Below, one piece after another: positions 19,375 through 31,295 of a stretch of DNA of 64,000 nt. The DNA lies in assembly GCA_013115135.1 (NCBI GenBank), contig JABANP010000062.1:62001-126000 (forward strand), read 5' to 3'. The first letter of the stretch is position 1. Every line of letters starts with the position of its first letter. This DNA comes from Perkinsus olseni. Lineage: Eukaryota; Perkinsozoa; Perkinsida; Perkinsidae. A program made the position numbers and the translations under genes. Under the pieces are notes generated by a model. The model saw nothing but the letters and a program-made list of their open reading frames with translations. It ran no database searches and was not told the origin of the DNA.

Positions 19375-19766
19375 AGTGAATTATTTGTCCAGCTAGAGAA
19401 AACCTTACTTCGAGAGAGATGGTCTGTAGACACCAGGCGAGGTTCACTTGTAAAATCCACAGGTACTCGGAGGAGGCCGAAGGAAGTCTAAGAAGCGGCG
19501 ATAAGTCCCTACCTCTCCGAGGTGATGCTCATCTCTCTCACGTTATACTGTCAATACCACTCCAATCGTTACTACTTGTTCTATCACGTTACTACTTACA
19601 GCAGGGCCTTCTGTGTTGTTAATCTCCTGACATCCTGGGAGAGAGGATTTAACCCACCTTAGAGACCATCGGGAATCCCCGCGAGTCTCAGAGCTCTCGC
19701 CCCGAAATTCACTCGGCCTCATCCACGACCCGCCTGTGTGGCCCTCCCTGTCACAGTTTTTATCGA

Positions 19767-22090
19767 ATGGCGGTGGATCTGCTGATCAGGGGGAGTTCTC
19801 CCGAAGTGTCGAAGAAGATAGAGCTCATCCAAGCGTACTGGCGGAAGTCTGTTCGACGGCGAAGTCGTAGTCGGGTGATTTTGATGATGAGTTTAGCGGC
19901 ATTGAGAATACAGCGATTCTGGAGGTCAGTTGCCGCGCTGGGGCGGACGAGAAAGAGAATTTGGAGGGTCTTCGAGGAACGGAGATCAGCGGCGCGCAAG
20001 TTGAACTCGGAAGGACGAGGCCATAGAAGAGGGGGTAGGAGAATTGAAGTTCATCTGGATGGAGGGATGGCGAGTATCTTTCGGATTATGGAGGACAAGG
20101 TCGACCTAGTGATAGTTGTTGGGGAGGAGATACCCTCAGAAATGATGCTGTATTACGATAGGCTACTGCGGTGGAGAGGGATAGAGAATCCCTGGGGGCG
20201 AGTTCAGGTGAGGTCACCGTGCGGTTTCGAACTCATTCTGTCTTTTACCTAGCTCCGTGCTCAGTTGAATAGGGAAAATAGCGAGAAAAGTCGATCATGA
20301 TCATGAGAAAATGGCGATGTCATCCCTTCTAGCCAAGTGTTGAAGGTTGTCAGATACTGAGTGTTGACTCCTCCGTGTGTTGCACCGACTTGGTATCTTC
20401 CATCTTATGTTCACCCAAGCTCCTCTCACGTCTGGAAGATCTTCTATCAGCCTACGAAGGCAGAGCTTTGATCGTGACGGAGAGAGGCAGGACAATCACT
20501 GAGGGGCATCTGCAGGTTAGCAAGGAGGGCGGCTGGTCTTCTTGTGAGTGCTTCCGCGACCGCTTCTGAACTGCGCCCCTAGGCCCGCGACACGGGTCAG
20601 CAGTGACAGGTCGAAACACGAGTATCTTGTGTGCCCACTTGGATGCTCCGTCAAAGTTGATCTTCTCTTTTCGCCTAAAGTTATCTGGACGAGGAAGAAT
20701 CTCTGGTCACTGTTGTTGTTGATGATGATGCTCATCTTCTCAGTTGTCGGGTTACCTCCGAGCTCCCCTAACATCGGTCGCGGGAGGTGTCACTTCCTGG
20801 AGGGTGATGATGAAGAAGATCGTTGAGGAGAATGAAGACTTGCAGTAAGATGCTGAATCTTTGCTCCACTGGAGTGATAGACAACGAAGTCCATAAATAA
20901 TTTTCGTTCTCTTGTCGTAGATAATTTTCCCTCAGAAAGTTCGTACCGCCCTATTCTTGTGGGCCATGGAATGATGTTGATGATCTCATTCATGATTGGA
21001 GTTGTTTATGCGAGCAGTATCAAAACGTGAGGCAACTATCTTTTTTTATTTTCCTCTGTCCTCCGGAGTAGGTCTGCTGTAAGTGGATGCTTGAAGTGGA
21101 CGGGATGGAGCTGAAGGATGCAGGTCGAATCTTCATCGATTTCAGCAGCCCAGACATCGAGATGCCATTTTGTGTCAGGGAGAGTATCGACAGATTCTGG
21201 CGGATGAGCTGAAAAGTATGCCGAAGTGAGTCGTCCTCTCTCTCCCTATCCACCAATGGATTCCTCATCAGCGCTGAGACGCTCTGCAACCTGGCAGTTC
21301 GTCGGGGAGGTGTTATCCGTGGTTTACCCTCGCCACAATTGGCTAGCATATCGATCCACATGGAGATCGACGAGGACACAGTGAAAGTCTCCGGGACATC
21401 CGAGGGTATCTTTCACAATCACACTCCGACCTGCGCGTTGATTCCTCATTGTACTCGCCCGTGGGGCAAACGCAGTGGGCTGGTTGAAGAGTTGGGGAGG
21501 CGAGTGGGAGAAGCGCTCGGCCGGAGAGGCATCCGAGGCTTTGCGAGTGTCGAGCTTATCGTCTTCATGAATCCTAATTTCGACGAGGAACTTGCTGCAA
21601 GTGTTGAGGACATCGTAGGGAGTATTGGCCGTCTCGGTTGGCTGGATGAGGGTGTGGATGATGGGATGTTTGCGGCTTTGAAAAGTGCAGAGAGTATCTC
21701 TATCGATCGGGTGATCGATAATGTCGAACGAGATATAACCTCGACTTTGGCGGTCGGGTGATGATAAGGTTGGAAGTGTGCAAGAGTATCTTCGTGCCCG
21801 GATGACACAGGTGAGTTGGGATCCCCGGACTCGGTAGTTCCCCAATTATCTTCGTAGATGTCGCCTAGCGGCCTCGAGGTGCTCGACTATGAAGATCCAA
21901 TCAACAAATTCGCTTGTTGGATATCGAACGTTGATCTCGGAGTGACTGAAGAGGTGAGGAGTGGCGTTCCACAGCGACGAAATCGCGCGAGTTCAACCGC
22001 ACTATGCACGAGCCACTTGAAGGGACATTCCTCGTCGCTTCCACAATTTTCCAGGCGGCGCTGCTGAGGCAGTTTCCTTTCATATGACAA
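19767..22090 (+). CDS. IQ-motif / ATP-grasp-like protein (IQCH-like)
   Basis: The first exon (19767-20207) has two IQ-like motifs, IELIQAYWRKSVRRRSR and ALRIQRFWRSV, which in other proteins bind calmodulin, followed by DLVIVVGEEIPSEMMLYYDR. A short intron (20208-20252) with a weak antisense T-arm leads to LRAQLNRENS. Later exons read LCSPKLLSRLEDLLSAYEGR (20400-20470), and near 21365-21590 VKVSGTSEGIFHNHTPTCAL with VGEALGRRGIRGFASVELIV, reminiscent of the ATP-grasp part of IQ motif-containing protein H. The order IQ motifs, LCSP segment, ATP-grasp-like segment supports that family, but several exons (20520-21330, 21770-22090) and the stop are not resolved. End is approximate. Confidence 0.5.
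20208..20252 (-). repeat. tRNA-like intron of the IQ gene (antisense, weak)
   Basis: A 45-nt intron GTGAGGTCACCGTGCGGTTT followed by CGAACTCATTC and CTTTTACCTAG; GTGCGGTTTCGAACTC resembles an antisense T-arm. Confidence 0.6.
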
Positions 22091-22606
22091 TCTTCGCGTT
22101 TCCTGAATGCGCGAAAAGCTTCACTTCCGGTTGAGCTGGTCGAAAGCGGCTGCTTGAGCTTATCTTGTGGGCCTGGTGGTCTCGGTGCTCGCCCCAGTTG
22201 ACAGCAAATGTTGCTACTCCCAAATCAGGGAAGAGGTGGATGGCTACAATAATCGCTATCACAGCACGACTCACGGACCGAGCTCAGCGAAAACAGAGGT
22301 TAGGAAATGTCAAAATATCAAACGTGTTTTCCGTACACGGAGCAACCCAATGACGATGTGAAGGGCTCATTATCTGTTACATGAAGAATGGATTCAGCGT
22401 GCCTGTATATTTATCCCTTTGGAACTGGGTCGTCAGTTCAGAGGGGTACTGCTGGTTACAAACCCGGGGCAAGAAGAAACTGGGAGAGACTGAGATTTCT
22501 CCGTGAAATAGGAGGGTCTGATGAAGAAAAGTAATGAAAATCCGGTAATGATAGACATGGAGGACGGCAAAATTTCCTGACATCAACATAGTGGCCTGAT
22601 AGTTAT

Positions 22607-22623
22607 CATCCTCAATGAGGATG
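22607..22623. repeat. Odd palindrome, 8 + 1 + 8
   Basis: CATCCTCA-A-TGAGGATG, perfect. It lies just beyond the 3' end of the first phosphodiesterase copy; the matching place beside the second copy (27164-27175) keeps only the inner CCTCA-A-TGAGG. Confidence 0.95.
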
Positions 22624-22631
22624 TGTTCCCT

Positions 22632-24155
22632 CTAAAAACGTGCGCTGAAATCTCTTCCTCTCTGATACTTGCTCGTACGTATTCCCATAGCGCCAAGAAC
22701 AGTCGGAGCCACATCCCTGAATAAGCACAGTGACGTCAGAGTATCGGACGGAACCCTACTTGATGTCCAACCATCCACCCCATCCCTTATCACCGGGCTC
22801 CTGCATGTCACGATGAGGACTGAAGAATATAATAGGGACCTGTGTAGTCGGGCGCATCCAATCGCCATGTCCTTTCCTGTATCTGAGGGCATTCCCTGCT
22901 AGTTCCATTTAGAAGTATTAGCAGCAGTGCCTGTGGCCACTTACCCTCCATGGTCAGATGTGATTGCGATGAGCGTGCCGTCCAGGAGCGATTTCTCCAG
23001 CAAGGCTCCGAGAATGTCATCTACGAGGCCGTCCATGTACGCAAGGGCTGTATAGTAGCTGAGAGAAGATTCCTTGGCAGCCTTGGGAGTCGCAATTCGT
23101 CCCTCACGCCTTGGAGCCCCAGCCAGAGCTATGGCCAGCATCGTCGATCTGATACAGAGGGAAGTTTGCGGTGGAATATAAGAATGCTGCGGACAGTCGA
23201 CAGAATGGCAACGACAGCTAGGAGTCACGAGTCCAGTTCAACTTCGAATTCTTTGCGAAAACTCTCATAAAGGCTTCGTGTGTTACCCCAGAGAACTGGA
23301 TGAACGTCAAATCCGGGGGGCTCCCTGACTTGATTTGCTGGACCAGGTACTCTGCAGTCTTCCAATCGTAATTGCCTCCTGATCAGCAGCGTTAATCAAT
23401 TCTACCGTTGATCATTTCGGCCTTACCGAAGAACTCGCGGTCGACATTCCCGTCAACGAGTTTCCCTAACAGCAAAGAAAGCGTAGACCTCCCCAGGCGA
23501 TGCCCGATCCACCTACCCAACCAATGCCAGCTGTACACCAATGCCGTCCTGATATCCTTGTTTTGATTCTTAGCTAACTTGAATATCGTTGGTGGAAGGT
23601 TCCCTATAAGGTTCCTCGCGGTAACACGTCGTGCAGACTGTCTTTTCACTACCTTCGCCGCTGACTGGAGGGACCCTCCCATCAGTTAGAACTTTCGGGT
23701 GGAGAGAGGAGGTGTCCCAATCATTAGTCAGGATACCCGTCTCTGATGGTGTCATACCTGACAGCCAAAGCCTGCCGTTGTTCAACCGGCACTACTAGAC
23801 TTTACCTGTCAGAAGAGCAGCCCAGTTGGCAGCGCTTGAGAGGGGATACTCTGCACGAGCGAGGAAGTTGTAACACGCTTGGGGGGAAGTCAGTACTTTC
23901 CTGAAAACTCTGGCTGAAGGTGCTCTCCAACCCCCACGATTTACCATAGGGTGGGTGCTTGATGATAGCTGGTGTTCCGCAAGTAGTATCCACCCAGACC
24001 ATCGAGCCCAATGATGATCGCTCGCTTGAACTTCCCATTGGGCCATCCGTCACCTGAGGTGATTCACCTGCCACTCAGCGTGCCTTGTCTTTCGTACCAT
24101 TCACACCGATAAGGGCGAGGAGTTGGAAGAAAGTACGTAACAGGGCAACCGACAT
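22632..24155 (-). CDS. Type I phosphodiesterase / nucleotide pyrophosphatase-like protein, copy a
   Basis: Alkaline-phosphatase-superfamily hydrolase, probably secreted or lumenal. The start at 24155 gives a signal-peptide-like MSVALLRTFFQLLALIGVNG. Exons then read WPNGKFKRAIIIGLDGLGGYY (metal-binding Asp of GxDGxG), the SAANWAALLTG segment expected to carry the catalytic region of this family, MTPSETGILTNDWDTSSLHP, LPPTIFKLAKNQNKDIRTAL, MDGLVDDILGALLEKSLLDG with ITSDHGG (metal-binding Asp-His), and the C-terminal DVAPTVLGAMGI...YQRGRDFSARF. Frame changes between these pieces are best read as short introns, but not all splice sites were fixed. It heads a minus-strand family (copies a to g) between 22.6 and 47.5 kb. 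Its first 200 bp are almost identical to copy b. Confidence 0.75.
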
Positions 24156-27100
24156 CACCCTTGATTCAACGGCCTTGAATGAATACACGTGAAAACGATC
24201 ACGCCCATTCTTCGCACGCTCACTGGTGTATCGGACGCGCCCTGGACTGGAGTTTAGCTTGCGCCCTCTGTCGGGTTGGGGAACAGTCATCGCCGAATCG
24301 CGATACGCGATGGGGACTGCAAACAAGCGGGCGCTCATAGTGAATGATCGATCCATGTTGTGCAATGCTTCCGAGGGGTTGACAATGCCATTGCTCTCTT
24401 GAAGAAGCATTCTGATAGCACGAGCAACCACATGGTGGAGGGGACAGTGAAGACGGCGGCTCGATTGAGGGGTGACACCGCCTTAATTCACGTTCTTGCC
24501 TCGTGAGTTTGGGTTGCTATACCCTTCCTGGGAACCTCTGCCTTCGGGGACGCGAGGGTAGAGAAACTTGGCCGACATAATGATCTGAGATGGTGCGACA
24601 TGGGCTCGCAAAGACTGATTGCAGGGAGGCAGCACGACACCGGAATGGCGATTGAGGGGTCAACGCCAGAATAAGTGGAAACTAGATTCTAACTTACGGT
24701 AGTTACTAGCTATTCGGGACACTCTTTCTTGTTGGGCGGCTCTGAATTTGCGGGAAGACATCTCCGCATAGGGGACTTTCAAGTTTGACAAAGGCAAACC
24801 TTCAGCTTCCCAATAACTCTTATTATGGTGGACAATAGGCGACAATACGTGTTACACGTAAGGACTTTTCTCAATTCACAGAGCACCCGGCGGCTGGGAG
24901 CCTGATTGACTCTAAGTTCTCTGATTGCCTCACGCGCGGCTGCATGGCCACTACCTCAGGCCACTGCCGTTCATGCATTGCAGCTGATAGCGGGTAGTCG
25001 GGGACGATCACGAAGGTGAGTAAATATTAACTGCATTTCCGAAGAGCTCACGAGCGGAGCTTCACCCCCGAAGCTGACCCTAGAGTACCACACGAACCCC
25101 AACTGCTGGGCGATTCGAAGGATGGATGGTATGCATGCTCTGAAGAGGAGAGTTTGCTGATGTATCGATCGACCGTTTCATCGCCATTTCGATGCATACT
25201 GCGGCCGCTGGATGTGGCGCTCGCCGGACGCCACTGTGCCATCCTGTTTGCTTTGAAACTCGACATTGTTGTCTTCACATCAGGCCTGCTGATGATGTCC
25301 CTCGAGTGGCGTTACTGACGAGGAGGGGTAGCTGCCACTTTGGACCGGACATCACCTACGCGAAGCTCTTCCAAGCAGCGGAGGAGGGGGCCTTCGCGTT
25401 CGATCTGTCGGAGAATGTGGGCACTCTATTTATTGAAGTAGGGCTTGCCCTTAAGTATCTTCAATAACACTTCCTTGACATCCCGCAGCTCCTCTCAGGC
25501 GGACCTGTTGGGTAAGATGATCTCAACGCTGACATTTGACAGAAGCCCAAGGGAGTGTGTAATGAGTGCTATAGATGCCTTGAGGATAATCTGTGGGACC
25601 TGTTGTGAAGGGCTTGCTCACGATGGCTACCCATCTTGCCAGTCAGGCCTACAAAGAGCTCTGGTAGTAAAGATGTCGCTACCGGGGTTCGAACCTGTGT
25701 CGCTCTCGACTGCTGCAGTTCGGTTATCCTCTGTGTTATCGCCTGTGTGGCTGCTCTTTCAGGATTCATTGATGATGCTAGCGGAACGAAGTGAAGGCGC
25801 GACCAATACTTGAAGAAGATCTTCCACTAAAATCATGTTAATTTCCTGCAGTTGTTGTCTCATCTGGCAAAGGTGCCTGCTAGGTGTTGGCTGACTCCCC
25901 CTGAGAGTCGATACGGCGATGGTCTCCCTTCGCGTTTACGAATTCGATCGTGCTCTACTACAGTTGATCGATGTCTAACCTCATCCAATGGCCACTCGCT
26001 GCCTCTCGGACCTCCAGTCCATCGTGACGACGGCGTCGTCGCCCAACAGTCGCGAGGCCCGACGCCCTTAGTCTAATATTCTTTGTCCATTCAGATTTAC
26101 GTTCGGACTATCACGTTGAATCGATTTTCGGTGATATTACTCTGTTGGGGTCGCTTTGGCCAAGCGGTGAGAACTCGGGAAGGGGAGGTGACCATGAGCG
26201 GAACTGTCGTGGGTTAGGGATAAAGGAACCCCTCATAGGAATAGGGCCCGGACCCACGGGGCCACTTACTCCAAGTTCCTTTCGAGGAGCCGCGGGGGAG
26301 GCGTCCTTTTTCACCGGTAAACTAGAGGAGCATTTCCTGGAAGATACTCAATGATGTTGGCAGTTGGCACACGGTGGCCGTGGTGAAGTCGAAGATTCTA
26401 TTGTCTGACTCCAGTCGCCTTCTTGAGAACAAACGTAACTGGGAGGAACAGAGAAGATGGAGGGTGGAGGTGAGTTATGGTATAATTGGGTGGTACAGGA
26501 TCTGCTATCGGGATGTCCGAAGTGCCTTTTGCACTTCGGAAGGTAGAGGGGCCCTTTAGTAAATGGCGAGCTTGGGCTGCTCGGCATATCTGATGTTTCT
26601 GTCTCGCGCTTTCTGAAGTTGCTTCACCGGCTTCAAGCCTCCTCGGCCAGACGCGATCGTCCGAGCATCGCGACTGGTGGTCGTCCGTTCGAGTCGGGCA
26701 GACGACGACTATTATCCTTCCTCCTACTCCTTCATGTCTCGAATGATGCCTGGGTTTTTGAGGCATTTAGCATTCCGATGATGGGAAACAAGCGGTGATG
26801 ATGTCGGAAGCGGAGAATAGCCGTTTTCGGCTCGAACATTTAGAGCCCTGCTCCGAGCTAGAGTGACCTGCTCACTGTGACCAACACGCACTGGCTGTAG
26901 TTACAACATTATCCTATTTATCATTCTCGGCAGTGGGAATTCTTGCCGCACCCGACTCACTGTACGGTACCGTGCGCCGAAGGATTCGCGGCACTTTACG
27001 GCTGGCCGGGAGTAGAACTAGTTCTCACTCCGTCACAAACGCAACAGGCGTCCGAAGAAAGAGGATTGATGATTCGCGTGCGATAGGGATATGCCTTACG

Positions 27101-27187
27101 CGCGGTGAAATAAGTGAACAACAACAATCATCGGAAGTGCTGATAGTTGATGAAAAAGTCATCATCCTCAATGAGGGGGTGCCCCTC
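24156..27187. other. Region with an unidentified plus-strand gene candidate (about 24.9-26.7 kb)
   Basis: Several plus-strand exon-like frames occur, for example LFQAAEEGAFAFDLSENVGT at about 25370-25430, KGLLTMATHLASQAYKELW at 25609-25663 and KARPILEEDLPLKS near 25800. An intron at 25667-25718 carries an antisense tRNA T-arm, as in the proven genes. I could not assign a family. At 26149-26170 GGTCGCTTTGGCCAAGCGGT looks like a tRNA 5' half with A box. A hairpin TCCGAAGTGC / GCACTTCGGA with a 5-nt loop lies at 26514-26538. Confidence 0.4.
25667..25718 (-). repeat. tRNA-like candidate intron (antisense, T-arm)
   Basis: GTAAAGATGTCGCTACCGGG then GTTCGAACCTGTGTCGC, ending CTGCTGCAG: the same A-run plus acceptor plus antisense T-arm layout as the DDX55 introns. 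The host gene is unidentified. Confidence 0.75.
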
Positions 27188-28125
27188 CTAAAAACGCGAG
27201 CTGAAGTCCCTTCCCCGTGTAAAAGTGTATCCGTACCTCTGATAGCTGGATGAAGGCGAGGTGGGGAGGGTTCGGAGATTTTATCTGCTCGATGAGATCC
27301 TGTGCAGCATGATAGTCGCTTCTGTCTGAGATAATGAGAGACAATTTACTTCCTGAGACCGCAAGCAGGAGGAGAATGTGACTACTAAGTAGTCGGAGGA
27401 TTACCGAAATACTCGTGGTCAACGTTCTCATCGGCGAGGTTTCCTGAGCATACGAATTATGAGAATTCACGGCTGAATACCGTAAATTACCCAACCAATC
27501 CCAACTATAGATGAATGCCGTCTTGATATTCTTGTTGTACTTTTTCGATACGTTGAATATCGTCGGAGGAATGCGTCCTGAGCTCTTCATCTACTCGACA
27601 AACGTACCGCGATCTTACCTCGACCGCTCACTGGAGGCACCTTCCCATCAGTAAGATCCACCGGATTGAGGTGGGTATGGTCCCACTTATTAGTCAGGAT
27701 ACCCGTATCCGACGTTGTCATACCTGGGAGTCGGAGACTGCTACTCGACCTGCGTGGTCAGACTTTACCTGTTAAGGATGGAAGCCCAGTTGGGAGCACT
27801 GTAAGTCGGATACTCTGCACGAGCGAGGTACTCGTAGCAGACTTTATCAGATTTGAGCATTTTCCTGGTAATGATGGTCCGAATGGTATAATGATGTTTC
27901 ATCCTCCCCGTTCACCTCATAAATGGCGCCTGGCTGTCCGAAATGTTTCTCAAGTAGTATCCACCCAGACCATCGAGCCCAATGATGATCGCTCGCTTGA
28001 ACTTCCCATTGGGCCATCCGTCACCTGAGGTGATTCACCTCCACCGATCTCGCCTTGCCTTTCGTACCATTCACACCGATAAGGGCGAGGAGTTGGAAAA
28101 AAGTACGTAACAGGGCAACCGACAT
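27188..28125 (-). pseudogene. Phosphodiesterase copy b, internally deleted
   Basis: Starts like copy a (same leader, same WPNGKFKRAIIIGLDGLGG exon; about 200 bp nearly identical between 27945-28125 and 23975-24155). It retains IPPTIFNVSKKYNKNIKTAF and LIEQIKSPNPPHLAFIQLSE, then at about 27190-27230 jumps directly to the conserved 3' tail (AAACGCGAGCTGAAGTCCCT), so the part encoding ITSDHGG and DVAPTVLGAMGI is missing. Likely non-functional. Confidence 0.75.
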
Positions 28126-29582
28126 TTCAGTAAGATGGGCACTGTGCAATAATGCACCCGACTGAAGCTAAAGGAGATCACTAAAACTCTTCCCGCTACC
28201 ACATCCACCCACTGGGTGGGTTCCACTGACAGGATTCGTTCTCGTCCTTACGGCAGCTCACAAGCGTTGAATGCGCTTTTACCTCGACGCGACGTGCTGT
28301 GCACTCAACTCGTGCGCACAAGTCGTGCGCCTTCTAACCTTGCACTCGCCTTCATCTCCTCCCTTGCTCAGCTCTTGTAGACTCCATTATCAGAGAAGAT
28401 CCTTCGGCTACGAATCCTGTGTGTGGATGGATTTGGTAGCGGAACACAAGAGTTGAGAGCTCCCTAGAAGAGCTGAGGAAGGGAGGCGATGCACGCGAGT
28501 GCAGGGACAGGAGGCGCACAACTTATACGGCGCGAGGAGCAATCCCGCACAAACAGACCGGAACGTGAATGGTGTCCGGCAGAATGCCCAACTGGCGCCT
28601 TGCCTCCCTTTCAGCCTATTCAGCTCGTCCACTGATTCTTTGCCATAAGCAAAACTCATCGCTGATTCAATCGGCGTAGTGTTGCCTGTGATTATTCCCT
28701 GCCATGATTGTGCTCCGTAGTCGCCCGACAGACAGCGCACAAAGCACGAAGTCAGCCCTTGCACTATAGTAACAGCTATCCCCTCAGCCCTCACCTTAAT
28801 TTGGGAGTGTGAGTAACTTCGGGAGCTCTAACTCATAGGGCTCTCTTCTGAGTTCCCAAAATCTTGGTACGTTAACAGGCGTGTTTGTAAGTGCATGAAA
28901 CTCAGTTCCGTAACAGTCGTCGCTGAACATTCAATTCTTTAGTTGCACTGTCCGGCCCGGACAGTCCGGGGTACTTATCAACGAACAGGCACCTTTCGAG
29001 AAGAAACCCTGTCTCGGAGAGTCCGAATGGGGGCGTGACAGATCCACTACATCGCGGTTCTGTGTGTTTGACTACAAGATACGAAAAAGGAAGACGTCTA
29101 CGGGAGTAGAGTTGAAGAGAGTCTGAGACTCAGACTGTCTGACTGAGAAGGGTTGAGGAGGTGATCGTTGGTTTGTCGCAAAGACCTCTAATGTCCGAAA
29201 TCCTCCGGGTCTAGGCCGTTGCATATTCTATTAGAAACACCTTAGCGTGTCGATCAATTTCGTCAGAATACTGCTGCAGGCACAAGCATGATGCTTGAAG
29301 CATCAACAGCTACTCGCGAAATAACAATTCATCAGCGGTAGGGGACGATGCGCCCTGAATGTAATGCTGATTACCCAAACTTACGTGATGAGCGGCATCG
29401 AGAGGCTTGGTAAACGCAACAAGCATTTTGAAAAACCGGAAAAGAACCGCCAGACACCAAAGCCTCTCATAGGGAAGGCTCCTTGGGAAGCGAGTTCCAA
29501 TATAAGAAGTGATTACTGATAAAGATGGGGTGCTTTTACATCAACAATGAATGCCTATCATCCAAAATGAAAAGTGTCTCCT
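28126..29582. other. Intergenic region with clustered odd palindromes
   Basis: No recognisable gene. It contains overlapping palindromes at 28947-28970 (ACTGTCCGG-C-CCGGACAGT and CCCGGAC-A-GTCCGGG), 29120-29136 (AGTCTGAG-A-CTCAGACT) and 29283-29305 (CAAGCAT-G-ATGCTTG and TGATGCTT-G-AAGCATCA). Confidence 0.8.
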
Positions 29583-31295
29583 CTAAAAAAGTGAGCTGAA
29601 GTCCCTCCCTCTTTGGTACTCGCCCACGGGTATTCCCATAGCGCCAAGGACTGTTGGAGCCACGTCTCTGGAGGACCAGCGTTCACATGCTGAGCCAACA
29701 GTACGAATGTCTACTTGATGTCCAACCACCCGCTCAATCCATCCGGGCCGGACTTCTTCATCAAACGGTAAGGGCTGAAAAATATGATGGGGACCTCCGT
29801 TGTGTAACGCATCCATTCGCTATGCCCTTTTTTGTACCTGGGAGTAGTTCCCAGCTGGACTGATCTGCAGCTAGCCTTCGAGCAGCCGTAGTCCACTTAC
29901 CCTCCATGGTCAGATGTGATCACGATGAGGGTCTCCTTCGCAATCTCTTTCACCCTAAGTGTACCAACGATGTTAACTATGATCTCTTCCATGTGCTTGA
30001 GGGCAGCATAATATCTGCGAAAAAATCCATGCCAAAACGAAATGCCTACCGTCATATCTCGTTGAATGAGAAAGGGTTCGAGTCTTACTCGTCCGAGCCC
30101 CAGGAAAACGTATGACCCGCGTTGTCAACCTGACAGGAGAGAGCTGTGATACCGTCACAGCAGTGATTCACCATGATGAATCACCGTGATTCAGCATCAC
30201 AGTGATGCTGCCGCAGCGTCGCTGCGCCACAGCAGCTGTGGGCCTTCCATGATGGTTGTTCAATGGTAACGCAACAGAGCAATTCCTCAGCGACGTACAT
30301 GAGTCGCAAGGAAGAAAATACAGTATACCGATTGTTTCTCATGAAGCAATGGAGCTTTCCTATCGGCGATGTCGTTTGCATTTACCTATCGGAGTCTAGA
30401 GGAACCGTGTGCAAGCCCCACCTCAGACAGTTGAATGAAGGCGAGGTGAGGCGGGTTGTCTGAGTTGAGTTGCTCTATGAGATCATCAGCTGTCTTGCCA
30501 TCGTCATCATTGCCTGAGTCGATCGGACGAAATATGTGCAGGAAACAACGACAACCGACTACTCATGAAGTGGTGGTCAAGACTCTTCTCGTCCACGAGT
30601 TTATCTAGCACAACAAAGCCTGCCCCCATCGCCCATCGAGTGTGAACCTACCCAACCACTCCCAGCTGTAGACCGATGCAGTCCTGATATCCTTGTTGTA
30701 CTTCTTCGCCACGCTGAAGATCGTCGGGGGCAGTTGGCCTGAGATTTTAGTATTCTGGCATCCACCGCAATGGTTGTTGAAGAATGACGCGAAACCTCCT
30801 TACCTGGTCCACTCACTGGGGGCACCCTGTCATCAAATAGACTTTGAGGGTCAAGAGCATCGACGCGCCACTTATTATTCAGAATACCCGTTTCTGACGG
30901 GGTCATGCCTGCCAATCGAAGACTCTCGCATGAATAGTGTAAGCAAACCCCTCCCACCCGTCTGCACAGCAACCCAGTTTGGAGCACTGTCGAGAGGGTA
31001 CTCCGTACGAGCGAGAAGGTTATAGCAGGCTGCGGGGGAGTTGATGATGTCCCTGAGGAAAACACCGTCGGAGGTCAGAGTGTTGATTAATGTTCCTTAT
31101 GTACCACAGCTTGGGTGTTAGTGTCCGGTCCATGTATTTCAAATAGTTCCCGCCCAGGCCATCGATTCCAATGATGATCGTTCGCTTGAACTTCCCATTA
31201 GGCCATCCATCCCCTCCTGCTGAGCTGTCCGTAACGGCACTCACTCCGATGGGAGCGGCGACGAGGAATAGAACGCGGAGCAGGAGAGTCGACAT
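29583..31295 (-). CDS. Type I phosphodiesterase / nucleotide pyrophosphatase-like protein, copy c
   Basis: Same family as copy a. It starts MSTLLLRVLFLVAAPIGVSA (signal peptide) at 31295, then GWPNGKFKRTIIIGIDGLGG, LTPKLWYIRNI, the APNW segment, MTPSETGILNNKWRVDALDP with RVPPVSG, and the C-terminal DVAPTVLGAMGIPVGEYQRG near 29600-29670. The palindrome train at 30177-30241 lies inside the gene span, in a stretch that does not read through and so is probably an intron. Reading-frame changes elsewhere are assumed to be short introns. Confidence 0.7.
30177..30241. repeat. Train of four adjoining perfect odd palindromes
   Basis: In 65 bp: TGAATCAC-C-GTGATTCA (30177-30193), CAGCATCAC-A-GTGATGCTG (30192-30210), CGCAGCG-T-CGCTGCG (30212-30226), CCACAGC-A-GCTGTGG (30227-30241). 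Each is perfect around one central base, and they abut or overlap by two bases. A further inverted pair GTGATTCA/TGAATCAC with a 6-nt spacer precedes them (30163-30184). Confidence 0.97.

Noticed and set aside
28408..28794. 128-codon minus-strand frame as a gene
   Set aside because: No recognisable motif, Cys/Ser-rich, not shared with neighbouring duplicates; could not be supported.
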